Below are positions 31,821 to 42,973 of a stretch of 64,000 nucleotides of DNA, one piece after another. The position numbers were made by a program, and so were the translations under genes. The DNA is from Proales similis. Lineage: Eukaryota; Rotifera; Eurotatoria; Ploima; Proalidae. The DNA is taken from the NCBI GenBank assembly GCA_019059635.1, contig JAGVRJ010000004.1, positions 2,480,001 to 2,544,000 of the forward strand, in the 5' to 3' direction. Every line of letters starts with the position of its first letter. Within the stretch, counting starts at the first letter, position 1. The notes beneath the pieces are model-generated. The model was not told the origin of the DNA and searched no databases. It was given only the letters and a program-made list of their open reading frames with translations.

Positions 31821-32362
31821 AATTAGTCAATTAATTAGATTGATTTGTAGACCGTTCTCTCTTACCGTTTTCTATTCTTGACAAAAAAAGTGCATTCAAA
31901 TGTAATTGCTGTTTTAGTAAAGCGATCAAGTGCGCCTTATTTACCTCTAGTTTTCCATTTTTTCCAATTCTAATTCCCAATTTGTGATTCGGTGTCAGTT
32001 CCAGAGTAAGAATAAATCGAAATGAATCGAGTCCCTCAAGCGGATTAGATTCTTTGTGTTGTCCATATTTCTATCAATAATTTTCGCACTTTTAGAAGTC
32101 TGAGACCAGAACTAGAAGTCTGAAATGAGCATGCAAAATGGCCAAAATTCACAAATCAAATGTCACAAAGTTTAATTCGTCAGTTGATTTCTTTTGGCGT
32201 GCACCTGAAATTAAATATGCAGATTTGAATAAATTTTATATTTTATTACAATTGTGCATAAATTATAAAAGAAAGCATTTTATAATCGAGATAGGCACCG
32301 CATCTTTTAGTTTAGAGGGGAAAAAAAAGATTTTCGAAGAAATCAGAAGAGAGAAAAAGAAT
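31821..32362. other. Intergenic spacer, nothing recognised
   Basis: About 540 nt, AT-rich. The frame of the next gene is open upstream to 32138, but its translation there is unlike a targeting peptide or any PGP protein, so I treat it as 5' UTR. Confidence 0.4.
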
Positions 32363-33319
32363 ATGCCGTTCAAGCATCCGGAGAGATTGGACCGTGAAAA
32401 GGCAGAACATTTGCTCAAGAATGTAGACAATTTCCTGTTCGACTGCGACGGAGTAATTTGGATGCTGAAGAAGCCGATTGAAGGCGCTATTGAATGCATC
32501 AACAAATTAAAAAACGTTCATGGCAAGAGATGCTTTTTCATCACCAACAACAGCAACCACACACGCGAGAGCCTTCGAAAGAAGCTTCTTGACGTCGGCA
32601 TTCAGAACGTGGAAGAAAGCGACGTGGTCTGCACGTCTTGGGTCCTTGCCGGCTATCTCAAGCAAATGAATTTTCAAGATAAGGTTTTTGTTATGGGCAA
32701 CACCAGCATGGTTAAGGAGTTGGACGCACTTGGCATTCGGCATTGTGGCGCAGGTCCAGTTGACCTTGAAGTTCAAACTCCAGAAGACTATATGAAGGTT
32801 GAGCTCGATCCGGAAGTTCGCTGTGTCAGCGTAGGATTCGATCCGCATTTTGGCTATTTGAAAATGATCGCTGCTGCCTCATATGCTCATCGTAATCACG
32901 ACTGCCTGTTCATTGCGACCAATGATGACGCTTGCTTTCCCGGTGCTCCCAACACTAGAATCGTTCTGCCCGGCACAGGATCGATGGTGAATGCGGTTAA
33001 AACCGCGGTTGGCCGCGAACCAGTCATTCTGGGAAAACCGCATCCTACAATGTGGGAAGTTCTCTCAAAGATGAACAATCTTGATCCGAATAGGAGCTGC
33101 ATGGTCGGTGATCGACTCGACACAGATATTGCGTTTGCAGCCAACAACTCTTTGGGCTTTAGCTTAGCCGTCTTGTCTGGCGTGTCCCGAGAGAGCGACA
33201 TTTATGAAATGGTTCAATACTTGGATACCAACAACAACCACTCTCAACGGGAGCATCACGCTAAATGTGTCCCGGACTATTTTGCAAACTGTCTTAATGA
33301 GTTTGGCCAGCTTATTTAG
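32363..33319 (+). CDS. PGP: Glycerol-3-phosphate / phosphoglycolate phosphatase (HAD family)
   Basis: An intronless gene; from the ATG at 32363 it encodes 318 residues, close to human PGP (321). HAD motifs are all present: motif I FLFDCDGVIW (nucleophile Asp and DxD), motif II FFITNNSNHTR, the C2 cap region, motif III LGKPHPTMW (Lys) and motif IV MVGDRLDTDIAFAANN. The enzyme hydrolyses 2-phosphoglycolate and glycerol-3-phosphate in the cytosol and repairs glycolytic side products. The open frame extends 75 codons upstream but MPFKHPERLDREKA is the start that fits the family. Confidence 0.95.
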   Translation: MPFKHPERLDREKAEHLLKNVDNFLFDCDGVIWMLKKPIEGAIECINKLKNVHGKRCFFITNNSNHTRESLRKKLLDVGIQNVEESDVVCTSWVLAGYLKQMNFQDKVFVMGNTSMVKELDALGIRHCGAGPVDLEVQTPEDYMKVELDPEVRCVSVGFDPHFGYLKMIAAASYAHRNHDCLFIATNDDACFPGAPNTRIVLPGTGSMVNAVKTAVGREPVILGKPHPTMWEVLSKMNNLDPNRSCMVGDRLDTDIAFAANNSLGFSLAVLSGVSRESDIYEMVQYLDTNNNHSQREHHAKCVPDYFANCLNEFGQLI

Positions 33320-33497
33320 GTTAAAAAATACAAACAATCAAAGTCATCTTAAATCGAGTAAAAAACGTCAATAAACCAGTTATATCCAGATATAAGTCTC
33401 TGATATGTCACTATTTGGCATTCTCAAGTCTTAGAGCAGTCTGAGTTTTCGCAAAAATAGAAAAGTGCTCGATTGATGACAGAAAAAAAAAAAGTTC

Positions 33498-33569
33498 AGG
33501 GGGCACCCGGGTTTGAACCGGGGACCTCTCGATCTGCAGTCGAATGCTCTACCACTGAGCTATACCCCC
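33498..33569 (-). tRNA. tRNA-Cys (anticodon GCA)
   Basis: Minus strand: GGGGGTATAGCTCAGTGG, anticodon loop ACTGCAGAT (GCA) between CGA-type stems, B-box GGTTCAAACCC and TGCCCCC closing the acceptor. 72 nt, intronless. Confidence 0.96.
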
Positions 33570-33854
33570 TTGACTAAATCGCATAAAAATGCTAATTTTG
33601 AACCTGATGCGTGTTTTCTCAAAGAGCAGTTTTTTTTTTTTAAATTTAATTTTTATACTTGGCTCTGCGTCAAACTGGCTTTGAAAAAATGGAAATTTGA
33701 TAGTTGCAACTGAGCGAAGATTCGACAGATTATTGCCAAATTTACTTAATTCGAAATTGAAAAAATAAAGTGAACAGATGAAAAAAGAATGCATCAAAGG
33801 CTATCAGGGTTTGATTAAGGCCCGCTATATGAGAATGGAATACGAAAAAAAAAA

Positions 33855-33927
33855 TGCCGAAACTCGGGATCGAACCAAGGACCTTTAGATCTTCAGTCTA
33901 ACGCTCTCCCAACTGAGCTATTTCGGC
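33855..33927 (-). tRNA. tRNA-Phe (anticodon GAA), copy 1
   Basis: Minus strand: GCCGAAATAGCTCAGTTGGG, anticodon loop ACTGAAGAT (GAA), B-box GGTTCGATCCC, acceptor TTTCGGC plus A. 73 nt. Identical to the plus-strand copy at 37044-37116. Confidence 0.97.
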
Positions 33928-34112
33928 TAGTTGTCAATTTGTTTCCTCAATGGATTGTTATACTCCGAATAGTTTATGAAATTTCAAATCAAAAATTGAA
34001 CTTAATTATACTCTGACGAGTAAATTGGCCATTTACATTTTGAAGAGAAAGCCGTACACGAGAAGGATTTAGAAATTAAAACAGAAATTGAAACGCTTTG
34101 ATCGCATCAGAA

Positions 34113-34437
34113 ATGGCAACCCAACAGCAGAGCAGTAAACAGAACGAAAAAGAGTCGAGCGTCAGTAACAATCCAAAGGCAGAGTTGGGGCTCTTGGAAG
34201 AGGATGATGAATTCGAGGAATTTGAAACCGAAGACTGGAACGATGTAGACAAGGAAGGCGACGATGACGAAGTAAATTTGTGGGAAGACAATTGGGACGA
34301 TGATAATGTCGAAGACGACTTTACCATTCAGCTGAGGTGAGCTTCCAATCAATTTCTATCGGCTCTGTATGTACTCGTCTAAACAATCAAAATTAAGAGC
34401 TGAACTCGAAAAGCGTGGACACAAACTAGACATTTAA
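34113..34437 (+). CDS. SEM1: 26S proteasome complex subunit SEM1/DSS1
   Basis: Two exons (34113-34336, 34398-34437; 61-nt intron) give 87 residues. The acidic/aromatic signature is clear: [19 protein letters not shown], then [16 protein letters not shown] and a C-terminal helix [15 protein letters not shown]1 is an intrinsically disordered protein that binds ubiquitin in the proteasome lid and BRCA2 in recombination repair. The N-terminal ~25 residues (Q/S/K-rich) are slightly longer than in human (70 aa). Confidence 0.96.
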
Positions 34438-34618
34438 TGCCTCGCTCTACTTGTAACTATTTAATCAAACATTTACATCAATCTGTGGCGTCTTCAAATT
34501 GACGAAATAAAATTCCTGCTTTCTTGCCTTTGCTCTTAAACGCTCTGCCTTTGTTTAGAAAAAAAAGATTTGAAAGCTAGATTTTATTTTACACAAACAA
34601 TTGGTCTATATTGTGAAA

Positions 34619-36705
34619 TTAATGCTTCCTCGGCAATAGAAAGCATTTGGTTCCTCCAGCAGGTCTAAGAGTGGCCTCTTGAATTACGCCAAAGTTTTGG
34701 TTGGAATCAAGTTCAATCTCAAAGTTTTGAACCATCTTGGCGATGATTATCTTTCCAAACAGCTTCGATTGAGAAGAGAAGGGTTTAAATTAAATAAATT
34801 ATATTTCGAGCGACGCTTGAATTTTCCAGTTGAATTTACTTGAGCAAAGTTCTGGCCAATGCAGCTGCGTGGTCCGAGGCTGAATGGGAAATAAGTGTAA
34901 TTGGCCATTGAATCAGCGTCCATGAATCGCTCAGGCCGGAACTCGTCAGGCTTATCAAAATGGCAGCGTCCACTAACATAAGTCGAGACCTTAGGAACCA
35001 AGTTGATAACCCGATTATATGCATTGAGTCAAATTTTCCTTCAACCTGAATCCAGCTGTCGAGAGGAATTTCATGTCCGTCAATTTGAAAGCTTCGCTTG
35101 CTCTGTCGGGCGATCTCTGGTATAGGCGGCCAAAGACGCAAGGTTTCTTTGTAAACACACGCCGTGTACTTGAGCATGTTAACCTCCTCCAGCCCGATTT
35201 GCTGTTTCATGCCCACAACTTCATCGATTTCTTTTCTTAGTCTAACCATTCAGAATTTAAGCGTCAGACTGAGAGCGTTAAGCCTTTTTTTGCGTCTTGC
35301 CTTTCAAGAACGTGGCGATTTCGGCCTATTTCCAAAAAGCAAAAGGCCAGAGTGTTGGCAGTGGTTTCTTGACCTTGAATATTTTCAATTTAATCGAATA
35401 GAAGCGTTTTTTTTTAGAACGAATTAACGAATGATCTTACCGGCTACGAAAAATGTGAGAAAATCATCGACCAGCTCTTCGATGTCAAACTCGCTGCCAG
35501 CTTTTATCACTTAAACTATTAAGCGTCATTCTGGATTATCGCTAACTGCTCTACCATAGCCTTTCAGAATGCTGGATAATATATCGACAGGCATGTAGTT
35601 CTCCTCTTTGAGCAGATCGACACGCTTTTTTATTTGATCTTTGGCCAGCTTTCTCAGCTTTCGCAGCACAACCTTGTATCGATGAAGAAAGCCCCATTCA
35701 CTTGGAGTGTACTTGAAAAAGCGAAAGTTTGAAACTATTTCGCTTCAAATAGACAATTCTTCAGCTTACTTCTATGAATGGTTCAAACGTAGTTCGATAA
35801 AAGCCTCGCAAGCTCTCATAAACAAAATGATTCAGTTCGTTTGCCGGGTCGTTTATGCTGTCTACCTCGAGACCGAAGCCGACCTGCAACAAACTAATGA
35901 GTCTAAGCGCGAATTGCGATTAGTCGAGTCATCTTACGCTCGCGATTATATCAAGAGCAGCATGATTCACTTCGTTGAACAGTAAAACTGACTGCTTTCC
36001 GTCCGCCAGAGTAAATAGCCGTTGGATGAGAGTGTTTCCTTTCTGGTTGAATTCACTCAAAGCGTTCAGCAGCATTCTTTGGTGCCATGTTCAACGAGCA
36101 CATGATTCAGCTTTCTTAAAAATAATTTACTGTCTATGAAATCCAGGATTGAATTGAGCTCGTCTTGGTTTCCATTTAGCCTCGTCTGTCTGAGTTATGA
36201 GTCCGGTGCCTAGAAATCGCTCGCTGAACGGGAAGCCAACATTGGCGTAAATTTCGGCCACTTTGGGAAAGTTCTCTTTTATCAGCGTATTCTTTTGTTG
36301 AAAGAATTTTTCTATCGCTTTGGTTCAATTGCCATCGAATGAATGGTACCTTTACACCGTCAGGATTGGTGGTGAACACAACTATTTTGTCGAGAACTTG
36401 AAATTTGAACACAGAGCCGTATTTGTGAGTCCTATTCACAGTCGCCTTAAATCATGTTGGTTCTTTCTGTTCACAGCCAATTCTTACCATTCCAGCATCA
36501 GATCGGCTAAAACTTTTCCCTCTTTCATGATACGGACGGCATCGTTCAAATTGCCAAAGTAGAAACCAAATAGACCGCTTGTGGGCGGACCCGGTAAATG
36601 TGCGTATTTACGCCTGAGTTCATAAATTTTATAAGTCTTATACGCAAACCAACAGCCGACTAGCGCGGCCAGTGCCTTTAATCCTGCTTTGCTGTAAGTA
36701 TGCAT
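34619..36705 (-). CDS. Cytochrome P450, CYP46-like
   Basis: Eleven exons join in frame to 504 residues: 36488-36705, 36358-36431, 36131-36311, 35938-36076, 35770-35883, 35555-35711, 35441-35509, 35301-35373, 35046-35241, 34840-34989, 34619-34762. N-terminal anchor ([15 protein letters not shown]) and LPGPP hinge; I-helix [15 protein letters not shown]-helix KETLRLWPP (ExxR); PERF; heme loop [15 protein letters not shown] with the axial Cys. The pattern around KYGSVFKFQ, the I-helix and YFPFSLGxRSCIGQ is closest to CYP46A1, the cholesterol 24-hydroxylase; a sterol substrate is inference. Exon 8 uses a GC donor (AAAG|GCAAGA). ER membrane location expected. Confidence 0.9.
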
Positions 36706-36750
36706 TCTGCGACACCTAAACAGACTCGCAATTAAACGGGAAACCGTCGG

Positions 36751-36758
36751 CTTTTTAT
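36751..36758 (-). promoter_or_regulatory. TATA box of the P450 gene
   Basis: TATAAAAAG-type element on the minus strand about 46 nt upstream of the P450 ATG at 36705. Assigned by position and consensus only. Confidence 0.5.
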
Positions 36759-37043
36759 ACTTGCCTCACCTATTCATACACCACCTAAATGAATTAAAAG
36801 CTGGAAATTTCAACCTCTTGTATGCTGTTGGTGTGGAAATTCTTTTATTTAACGCTCTGGCCTCAGGCGATAGTCTAGAATGATTTTGGCTAGACCAAAA
36901 AAATCGAGCGATTTCAAACCCGATCCCAGAAATGCACTTTTGATACGTAGAATAGAGGTTTTTCCAACACTCCCTGGATCTAGCTTACCTAACAATCGTC
37001 TGCTCGGCTATAACTCGGCTTAGTTTGCTTGGTTAGAGCGCGA
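36759..37043. other. Spacer between P450 promoter and tRNA-Phe
   Basis: AT-rich sequence with no supported gene. Confidence 0.35.
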
Positions 37044-37116
37044 GCCGAAATAGCTCAGTTGGGAGAGCGTTAGACTGAAGATCTAAAGGTCCTTGGTTCG
37101 ATCCCGAGTTTCGGCA
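37044..37116 (+). tRNA. tRNA-Phe (anticodon GAA), copy 2
   Basis: 73-nt plus-strand copy identical over its length to the minus-strand tRNA-Phe at 33855-33927. A T run (Pol III terminator) follows immediately at 37117-37123, and the following CATTCTCCATTCTAT resembles the downstream flank of the other copy. Confidence 0.97.
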
Positions 37117-37339
37117 TTTTTTTCCCATTCTCCATTCTATTTCCTCGTCTTCAACACGGCCAGAATACGATAGATCTGAATCGGGTTATTTCTTCTGTAT
37201 TAAAACATGCAATGAGAAACATTTCAGCAATATTCTACAACATTCTACGATTTCTAGAAACACAAATTTCGTTTATTATTCAACATTGCATTCAGCCAGA
37301 AGCAGAGGAGTGAGGAGGAATAGTTTAGAAATGTACAGT

Positions 37340-39986
37340 CTACTCGGGTCTTAGTGAAAGACTAAAGCCCTTCATAGCAAAATTGATCGCAGACAAGAAG
37401 CCAGATAGTGAGCCATGGTTCTTGAGAAATTCGTCTATTAGCTCGGGATACTTGAGCGCGAGCTCGGACTCGACCAAACTAAGAGTGCCGTCCGCGTTGA
37501 TCTTAAATCAGCAAGCTTCTAAGAGACGATGCTGGTCGACAAGAGAAGTGAGTAAAATTAACCTTGAAGAGCAAATACTGCTCTCGATCAATCAAACTGA
37601 TGAGCTTTAGTGTTTTCTGCTCGTATTGGAAATTGGGCTTGAAATCGATCAGATTCCGAATGGTGCGCAAGACCTCGGCCGATTTTTTCTGAAAGCCGCT
37701 CACCAGCTTCTCGTTCATTCTCACTTGATCTTCTAGCTTGGCCTCGAGCTCTATTCATATCGCCCATTTTTAAAAACGCCCGAGTTGTTGGCTGCAAAAA
37801 ATTTGCTCTCACCTTGTTTGACCTTGAATTGAGAAAATTCAAGAAAGTTCAAGAGAACAGGGTTAATATGAAAGATGCCTCGATCTCACCTTGGAGTCCA
37901 AACTTGAGGTGTCTGGCTCGATTAAATTATCGCGCGAGCTCAATTCAGCCTTGAGCTTTTCTACTTGCTCTCTAAGCTCGTCTATTGTGTTCTCGTATTG
38001 CTGGTAGATTTGCTGCGACAAGTTCACTTGAACGGCGAACGATTTTTTAGGCTGCTGAGGCAACTGAAACGATGTGTTGTCGCAGAGCATCAGCTCCTGA
38101 GACTCGTTTAAACTACGCTTGTGCTCTTCGACCATTTGCTCGAGCTGGTCGATTCGTTTGTAGAGAGCCCTGGTCTCCTCGTTGCCCTCGCCTCTTTCAG
38201 TGTCGTAGATTTCCACTATTTTCTTGTAGCCGTTACGCTCCTTCAGGCTCAAGTCAAGGCTTTCTTGTTTGTAAAGCAAATCTCGAGATGAAAGTACCAA
38301 ATGAAGACGGGCCACTCTTTTCTGCAGCTGCTCGATTGCTTCGTTTTTCTCTTGCATTTCGGCTCGTATTTGCTTAAGCTCTTCGGCCAGATGCTGAGCG
38401 TTGTCTCTGTACCTTGTTGTCTGCTCTTCCATTTCCTTTACTCTTTTGGAAGTTGCTCATGCAATAATTTGATTAAATTTGATTTAAACTTGTCGCTTAC
38501 ATTCGACTGAAATGCTCATTCGACTGGGCACTCGATTGACTCTTTTCTAGTTTGAAGCTAAACAATCGTTCGATTCAAGTTGTCAAGTTCCATAAATCAA
38601 CAAGGTCTCGCACATACTTCAAGTCCTTGAGCTTTTCTCTTAGATCCTATTCCGTCAAATCATAAAAGTGTTCATAATTTTGAAATTGTTGAAGACTCAC
38701 GGCGTTTTCGACTTCGGCAGAGACAAGCTTTGCTTCGACTCGTTCCAGAATGTTTTGCTTTGATCTGAGCTCTTCTTGAAATAGCTCGACTTTTTGCTGT
38801 GTTGCCCTTGAAATTGATTTAATCATTAAACGACTCTTAATCGCCCATAATGACACTTCAAACTACTTTAAATAAGCAAGTTCATCTTCCAGTTTGCGAT
38901 TGCTCCTTTCCAATTCTTCAACACGAGCTGACTGATCGTTCAGTTGACTTTTTGACGCGTTTTCTTCTCTTAGCCGTTCGCACTCGTTCTCAAGATCCTT
39001 TTGGCGAGCATTAAATCATCTCTATTGGCTGAGTGAGAGAACCAAACTCACTTTGATCCTGTTCTCTAGCTCGCTTCTTTGCCGCACAAGCTCTTCCAAG
39101 CGTTTGCCCTGATTTTCGCTCGATTTCAAGCTCCTTTCAGATTTGAGTCAGAGGCATAAACACAATCGTATTTCGTATTGCTGTATTTGCCGCTCACTCG
39201 TTAAGTCGATTACAGCATGCCTCTAGTTCGTCTATTTTCAGCTGCTTTGATTGCAATTCGAATTTGCTTTCGCTCAAAAGTCGATCCTTTTCTGTGTCGG
39301 CCTCTTTGCGTTGGCGTTTCAACTTTGAATCAATTGGCCAATGAGACGGCGCGTTCTATTTTCTATTGAACCACTTCTGAGCCTACTTCTTCGATTTGCT
39401 CCTTGAGTTGAGCTATTTCTTTGAGTCTTGGCGCCATTTTGGCCTCTTCGTCCTTGTCCATGCTGCTTCTTAAATGCTCCAATTCGCTGCTGAGCAGCTG
39501 CTCGTTGGTTTTGGCGTTTTTCAACGACTGCTCGAGTAAATGCTTCCTCTCTCTCAGGTCCTAGATTTTGTCTTTTTTTACACCAAATAAAAAGGCCCGA
39601 TTGTGAGAAAGAGGAACCGACTGTGAGCTCAAGCTGCGACTTTTCCCGGTAGGAATCGAACTCGTCCTTGAGAAGTTTGTAGCCACTTTGTTGAGCGGCC
39701 AGTTCTTGCTCGATCGAGTTCGTCTTGGACAAGTTCGCCTTAAGCTCAGCTCGTAGCATTTCCACATCTGATTCGATGCAGCGAAAAAAGTGAATGTGTG
39801 CAATGCCTCGCTTCAGATATTTGCAAGTTTACCAAAATTCCTGTAGGGCGACTGCTTAGCAAACGACTCACTCAGCCTGGGCCTTTGGTTTTCGGACTTT
39901 TCTGAGGCGGCGTTCTCCTCAAACGAGCTCTCCAGGCGCCTTTTCAATCGAGCACCGCTCGATTCTGGACTGTGCTGAACTGCCAT
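37340..39986 (-). CDS. MAD1L1: Spindle assembly checkpoint coiled-coil protein MAD1
   Basis: About ten short-intron exons. The first (39833-39986, ending in phase 1) encodes a basic/acidic head (RLKRRLESSFEENAASEKSE); later exons form nearly continuous coiled coil. A central block reads LSLKERNGYKKIVEIYDTE, matching the 'LTKERDGMRAILGSYDSE' region of human MAD1. The C-terminal globular part has RTIRNLIDFKPNFQYEQ, then TLKLISLIDREQYLLFK, and, after an intron, GTLSLVESELALKYPELIDE, corresponding to the RWD-like C-terminal domain. MAD1 recruits MAD2 to unattached kinetochores and the nuclear pore. I did not resolve every splice junction; the N-terminus and C-terminus are secure. Confidence 0.82.
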
Positions 39987-40246
39987 TTACTCTCGACGGC
40001 AGCAACACGGACAATGACCGAAAATATTGGCGAATGCTTGTCTAGTTCGAAATAATAAGCTGATTGATTGTGGACTCTAAATTCGGGTTTATATTCATTT
40101 ATTTTAAATTTGATTTTTCACAGCAGTTGCAAAACTCTCCACACAATCAAGCTCATGCTTAAATGCACACAATGATGACGCACAAGTTCTTGTCGGTTTG
40201 ATGAGCAAACGAAATTGATGACGCAAATTCAGTTGGCGCTTGCACT

Positions 40247-40847
40247 CTAATTCGACATGAAAATGTTCCAGTTGTGATAGAAGATGAACGCGTTTATCAC
40301 ATAGGTCGCATTGCAGACCAGGCATATGTCTTTGAGAACGAAATAGAGGATGTAGGCCAAGTAAAATGAGCCCAAAATAGACATGAACGAGGTTGTGAAG
40401 GCGACCGTCTGGGCCAGTGGGCTTGTCAAACTGAGCCAAGCTGATTTGACGCATCCGATTAGATTAGAGACGCTTTGAATGCGCTCATTCGAACAAATGC
40501 CTACCCAAAGCGAACTGAAGAGCGTAAAAGACGACTCCAAGGATGCTGTTCGATATGTTCATTGAGCTGTTCTTTCCGAACAGTTTGCCGGCTATTCCGA
40601 ATCCAGAGCCGTACCTTACAGAGAGTCTAGACTTGTGGTCCGACTTTGTCAAGAGGTTCTACTTGACTTACTCGCTGGTCAACACCCGAGTGCAGCTCAT
40701 GTGCTCGTTTATGTCGCACAAGGCCCTATAGGTCTTGGGGTTCTGCTTGAATTTCAGCTTCACATAGTAGGAGTAGAGCGCCACCAATATTCCGAGCAGT
40801 GCGAACAGCTTTACGTAAAAGCAGCTATTTTCCATTTCGCTCATCAT
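40247..40847 (-). CDS. VKORC1: Vitamin K epoxide reductase
   Basis: Three exons (40672-40847, 40505-40614, 40247-40440) join in frame to 159 residues (human VKORC1 is 163). Four membrane helices are visible. Both redox cysteine pairs are present: the luminal CDINEHMSC (Cys43/Cys51 equivalent) and the active-site CLVC. GSGFG, NSILGVVFYALQF and LAYILYFVLKDICLVC fit the family. The enzyme reduces vitamin K epoxide in the ER membrane, supporting gamma-carboxylation and disulfide formation. It could equally be the VKORC1L1 type; invertebrates usually have one copy. Confidence 0.95.
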
Positions 40848-41532
40848 TCTGCGTGTTACTTTTAACTAAGAGAACACGATTCGACTAAACCGATGCACAT
40901 ATCCTATTAACATAAGATATCGAAAGAACGAGATAAGCTCGACTGGGCAAATGGGATGCAGCTGGGTAGGGCGTCATGCTCGCAAGTATTCTGAAATTAG
41001 ACGCTCTCTGCGAGGCGCCTTGAAGCGTTCAGCACAGGCCAGTCTGCTTGTCCTGTTAGCCCGAACCGAACAAACTTGACACAGCACTTTTCGTCTTTTA
41101 TCTCTCCGTCCCTATCTAGACCTTGCCTTTCAATCATGTTCAGTGTTTGGCTCTTGAGTTTGTTCTATTTTGATGCAGAGAAATCGATTCGAATGATTAT
41201 TTAACCGACCAAATCTGGCCAATCTCAATTGATTTTTAAGCACGTTTTTATCGCAAATGCCAAGCCCTTTTTTGCTCATTTTGAAATAGCAACAACAAAA
41301 CAAAATCTCTTGAGTTTGAAAATAACATTCAAACGACTGTGCAGAATGCGACATGTGCGCTCGAGCTCACGTTTCAATGTAAATATACACACCTATAAGC
41401 AACTGATATCCATCCTACACGATCAACTGCTTATTTAATCGCTTGCGTTCCTTGAAAGCAAAAATCAAATTCGCCTCTAGTTTACCATCAAACTCGCCAT
41501 AAAAACAGAAGCAGAAGAGTGTTATCCAATAA
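40848..41532. promoter_or_regulatory. Divergent intergenic region, VKORC1 and PHB-depolymerase-like gene
   Basis: About 685 nt between divergent genes. No TATA box stands out. Open frames on either strand are short and without homology. Confidence 0.35.
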
Positions 41533-42973
41533 ATGATTACTCCGATCGTTGCCATTCTATTTCTCAGCTCGTACTCGTTGGCTGCCAATCAGTTGGGTAA
41601 GAGTGTTGAGTGAAAGTTGCGCCTAATGAATGCGTCAAGTGAATTCAAATAGGCAAGTTCAATGTGGACAAAAGCCAGATAACTGTGAGCGGCATCTCAA
41701 GTGGCGGTGCTATGGCCACTCAGATGCACGTCGCCTACTCTTCAATCATAAACGGCGCTGGCATCATTGCCGGAGGTGGGGAGAAATGATTTGCCAATTT
41801 TATTTTTGCCGATTTCTTCACTCTGTCAACGCCAGGTCCGTACTACTGCGCTAATGGACAGATGATGACCGCGACGACCACATGCATGAGCGGCTTTTTG
41901 GGCACGGTCAACGTCAACACCCTTACGGGCAAAGTGTCCCAATACCAGAGTCAGAACAGCATTGACAACACTCAGAACCTTCGCAATGACCGTGTCTATG
42001 TCTACAGTGGCACTCTTGACTCGACTGTTCGAAGCAGTAATTCTTCTTTTAGCTCTATCTAATCGGCTCTCGCACGACATTGAGCATCAACTTTAAAGCG
42101 GTTGTGCAGAAAAACATTGACTTTTACAAGAACTACATGAGCGAGTCTCAGATCAAAGGCGTCTTCAACATACCGTCTGGACACGGCATGGTAAGTCAGT
42201 TCACGCCCAACAACGAGCAGCCTAGCAGCGTTAAAACTTTTTCTTCGTCTAATTCAAGATCACCGACTTTTACGGCGGCATCTGCTCCATCATGAGCTCG
42301 ACCAACTACATAAACAACTGCAACTACGATCAAGCCCACGACCTGCTGAACTTCATTCATCCGAATGAAAGCATCCTCAAGTCAAGCCCGGGAGCGCCGC
42401 TCACTGGAACTGTGAGTCATTTTTCTCGATAAATTTTTTCATCGCCTATTCATTCTGGACTCGTTCCGTTGGGCTTTAGCTGTTTGAATTCAACCAGGCC
42501 GAGTTTTTCCCTCCAGGCACCGCTTCGAGCATAAGCATGGACGACACTGGCTACATCTATGTTCCAGCCGTCTGCCATACCAAGGCGATACGTAAGTCTA
42601 AACCGCATTCGTTCAATTATGTAGATAAACATTTTGAATTAGCTTGCAAGCTCCACGTGGCCTTCCATGGCTGTCTCCAGGGTCGCTACAAGATCGGCGA
42701 CGTCTATGCTCGATATTCTGGATATAACCAAGTGGCCGACTTGAACAACTTTATCATCCTCTATCCTCAGGTCAAGAGCAACTGGCTGGGCAACCCGAAC
42801 GGCTGCTGGGACTGGTGGGGCTTTACTGGTGCCAACTACGGTAAGCTCAGTCGTCCGCTCAGCGCTCAACGTTCTCTTTTTATGAATTTAATTTGTTGCA
42901 CTTTCTTCTAGCCAACAAGAACGGCTCGCAAATGCAAGCGGTCAAGAACATGATCGAACGAATTGCGTTCTAG
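41533..42973 (+). CDS. Secreted poly(3-hydroxybutyrate) depolymerase-like esterase
   Basis: Eight exons (41533-41596, 41653-41775, 41836-42036, 42099-42190, 42259-42411, 42480-42591, 42643-42840, 42912-42973) join in frame to 334 residues. A signal peptide (1-18) is followed by the lipase box VSGISSGGAMATQM (G-I-S-S-G, nucleophile Ser). Further family motifs are NIPSGHGM, YVPAVCH, LHVAFHGCLQG (oxyanion/His region) and NPNGCWDWWGFTG. PHB depolymerases of the alpha/beta-hydrolase class cleave short-chain polyesters; animal homologues exist but their substrates are unknown to me. Seven spliceosomal introns show it is a true nuclear gene. Digestive secretion is a guess. Confidence 0.9.

Noticed and set aside
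32138..32362. 75-codon N-terminal extension of PGP
   Set aside because: It does not resemble a targeting peptide or any PGP; the ATG at 32363 gives the family length.
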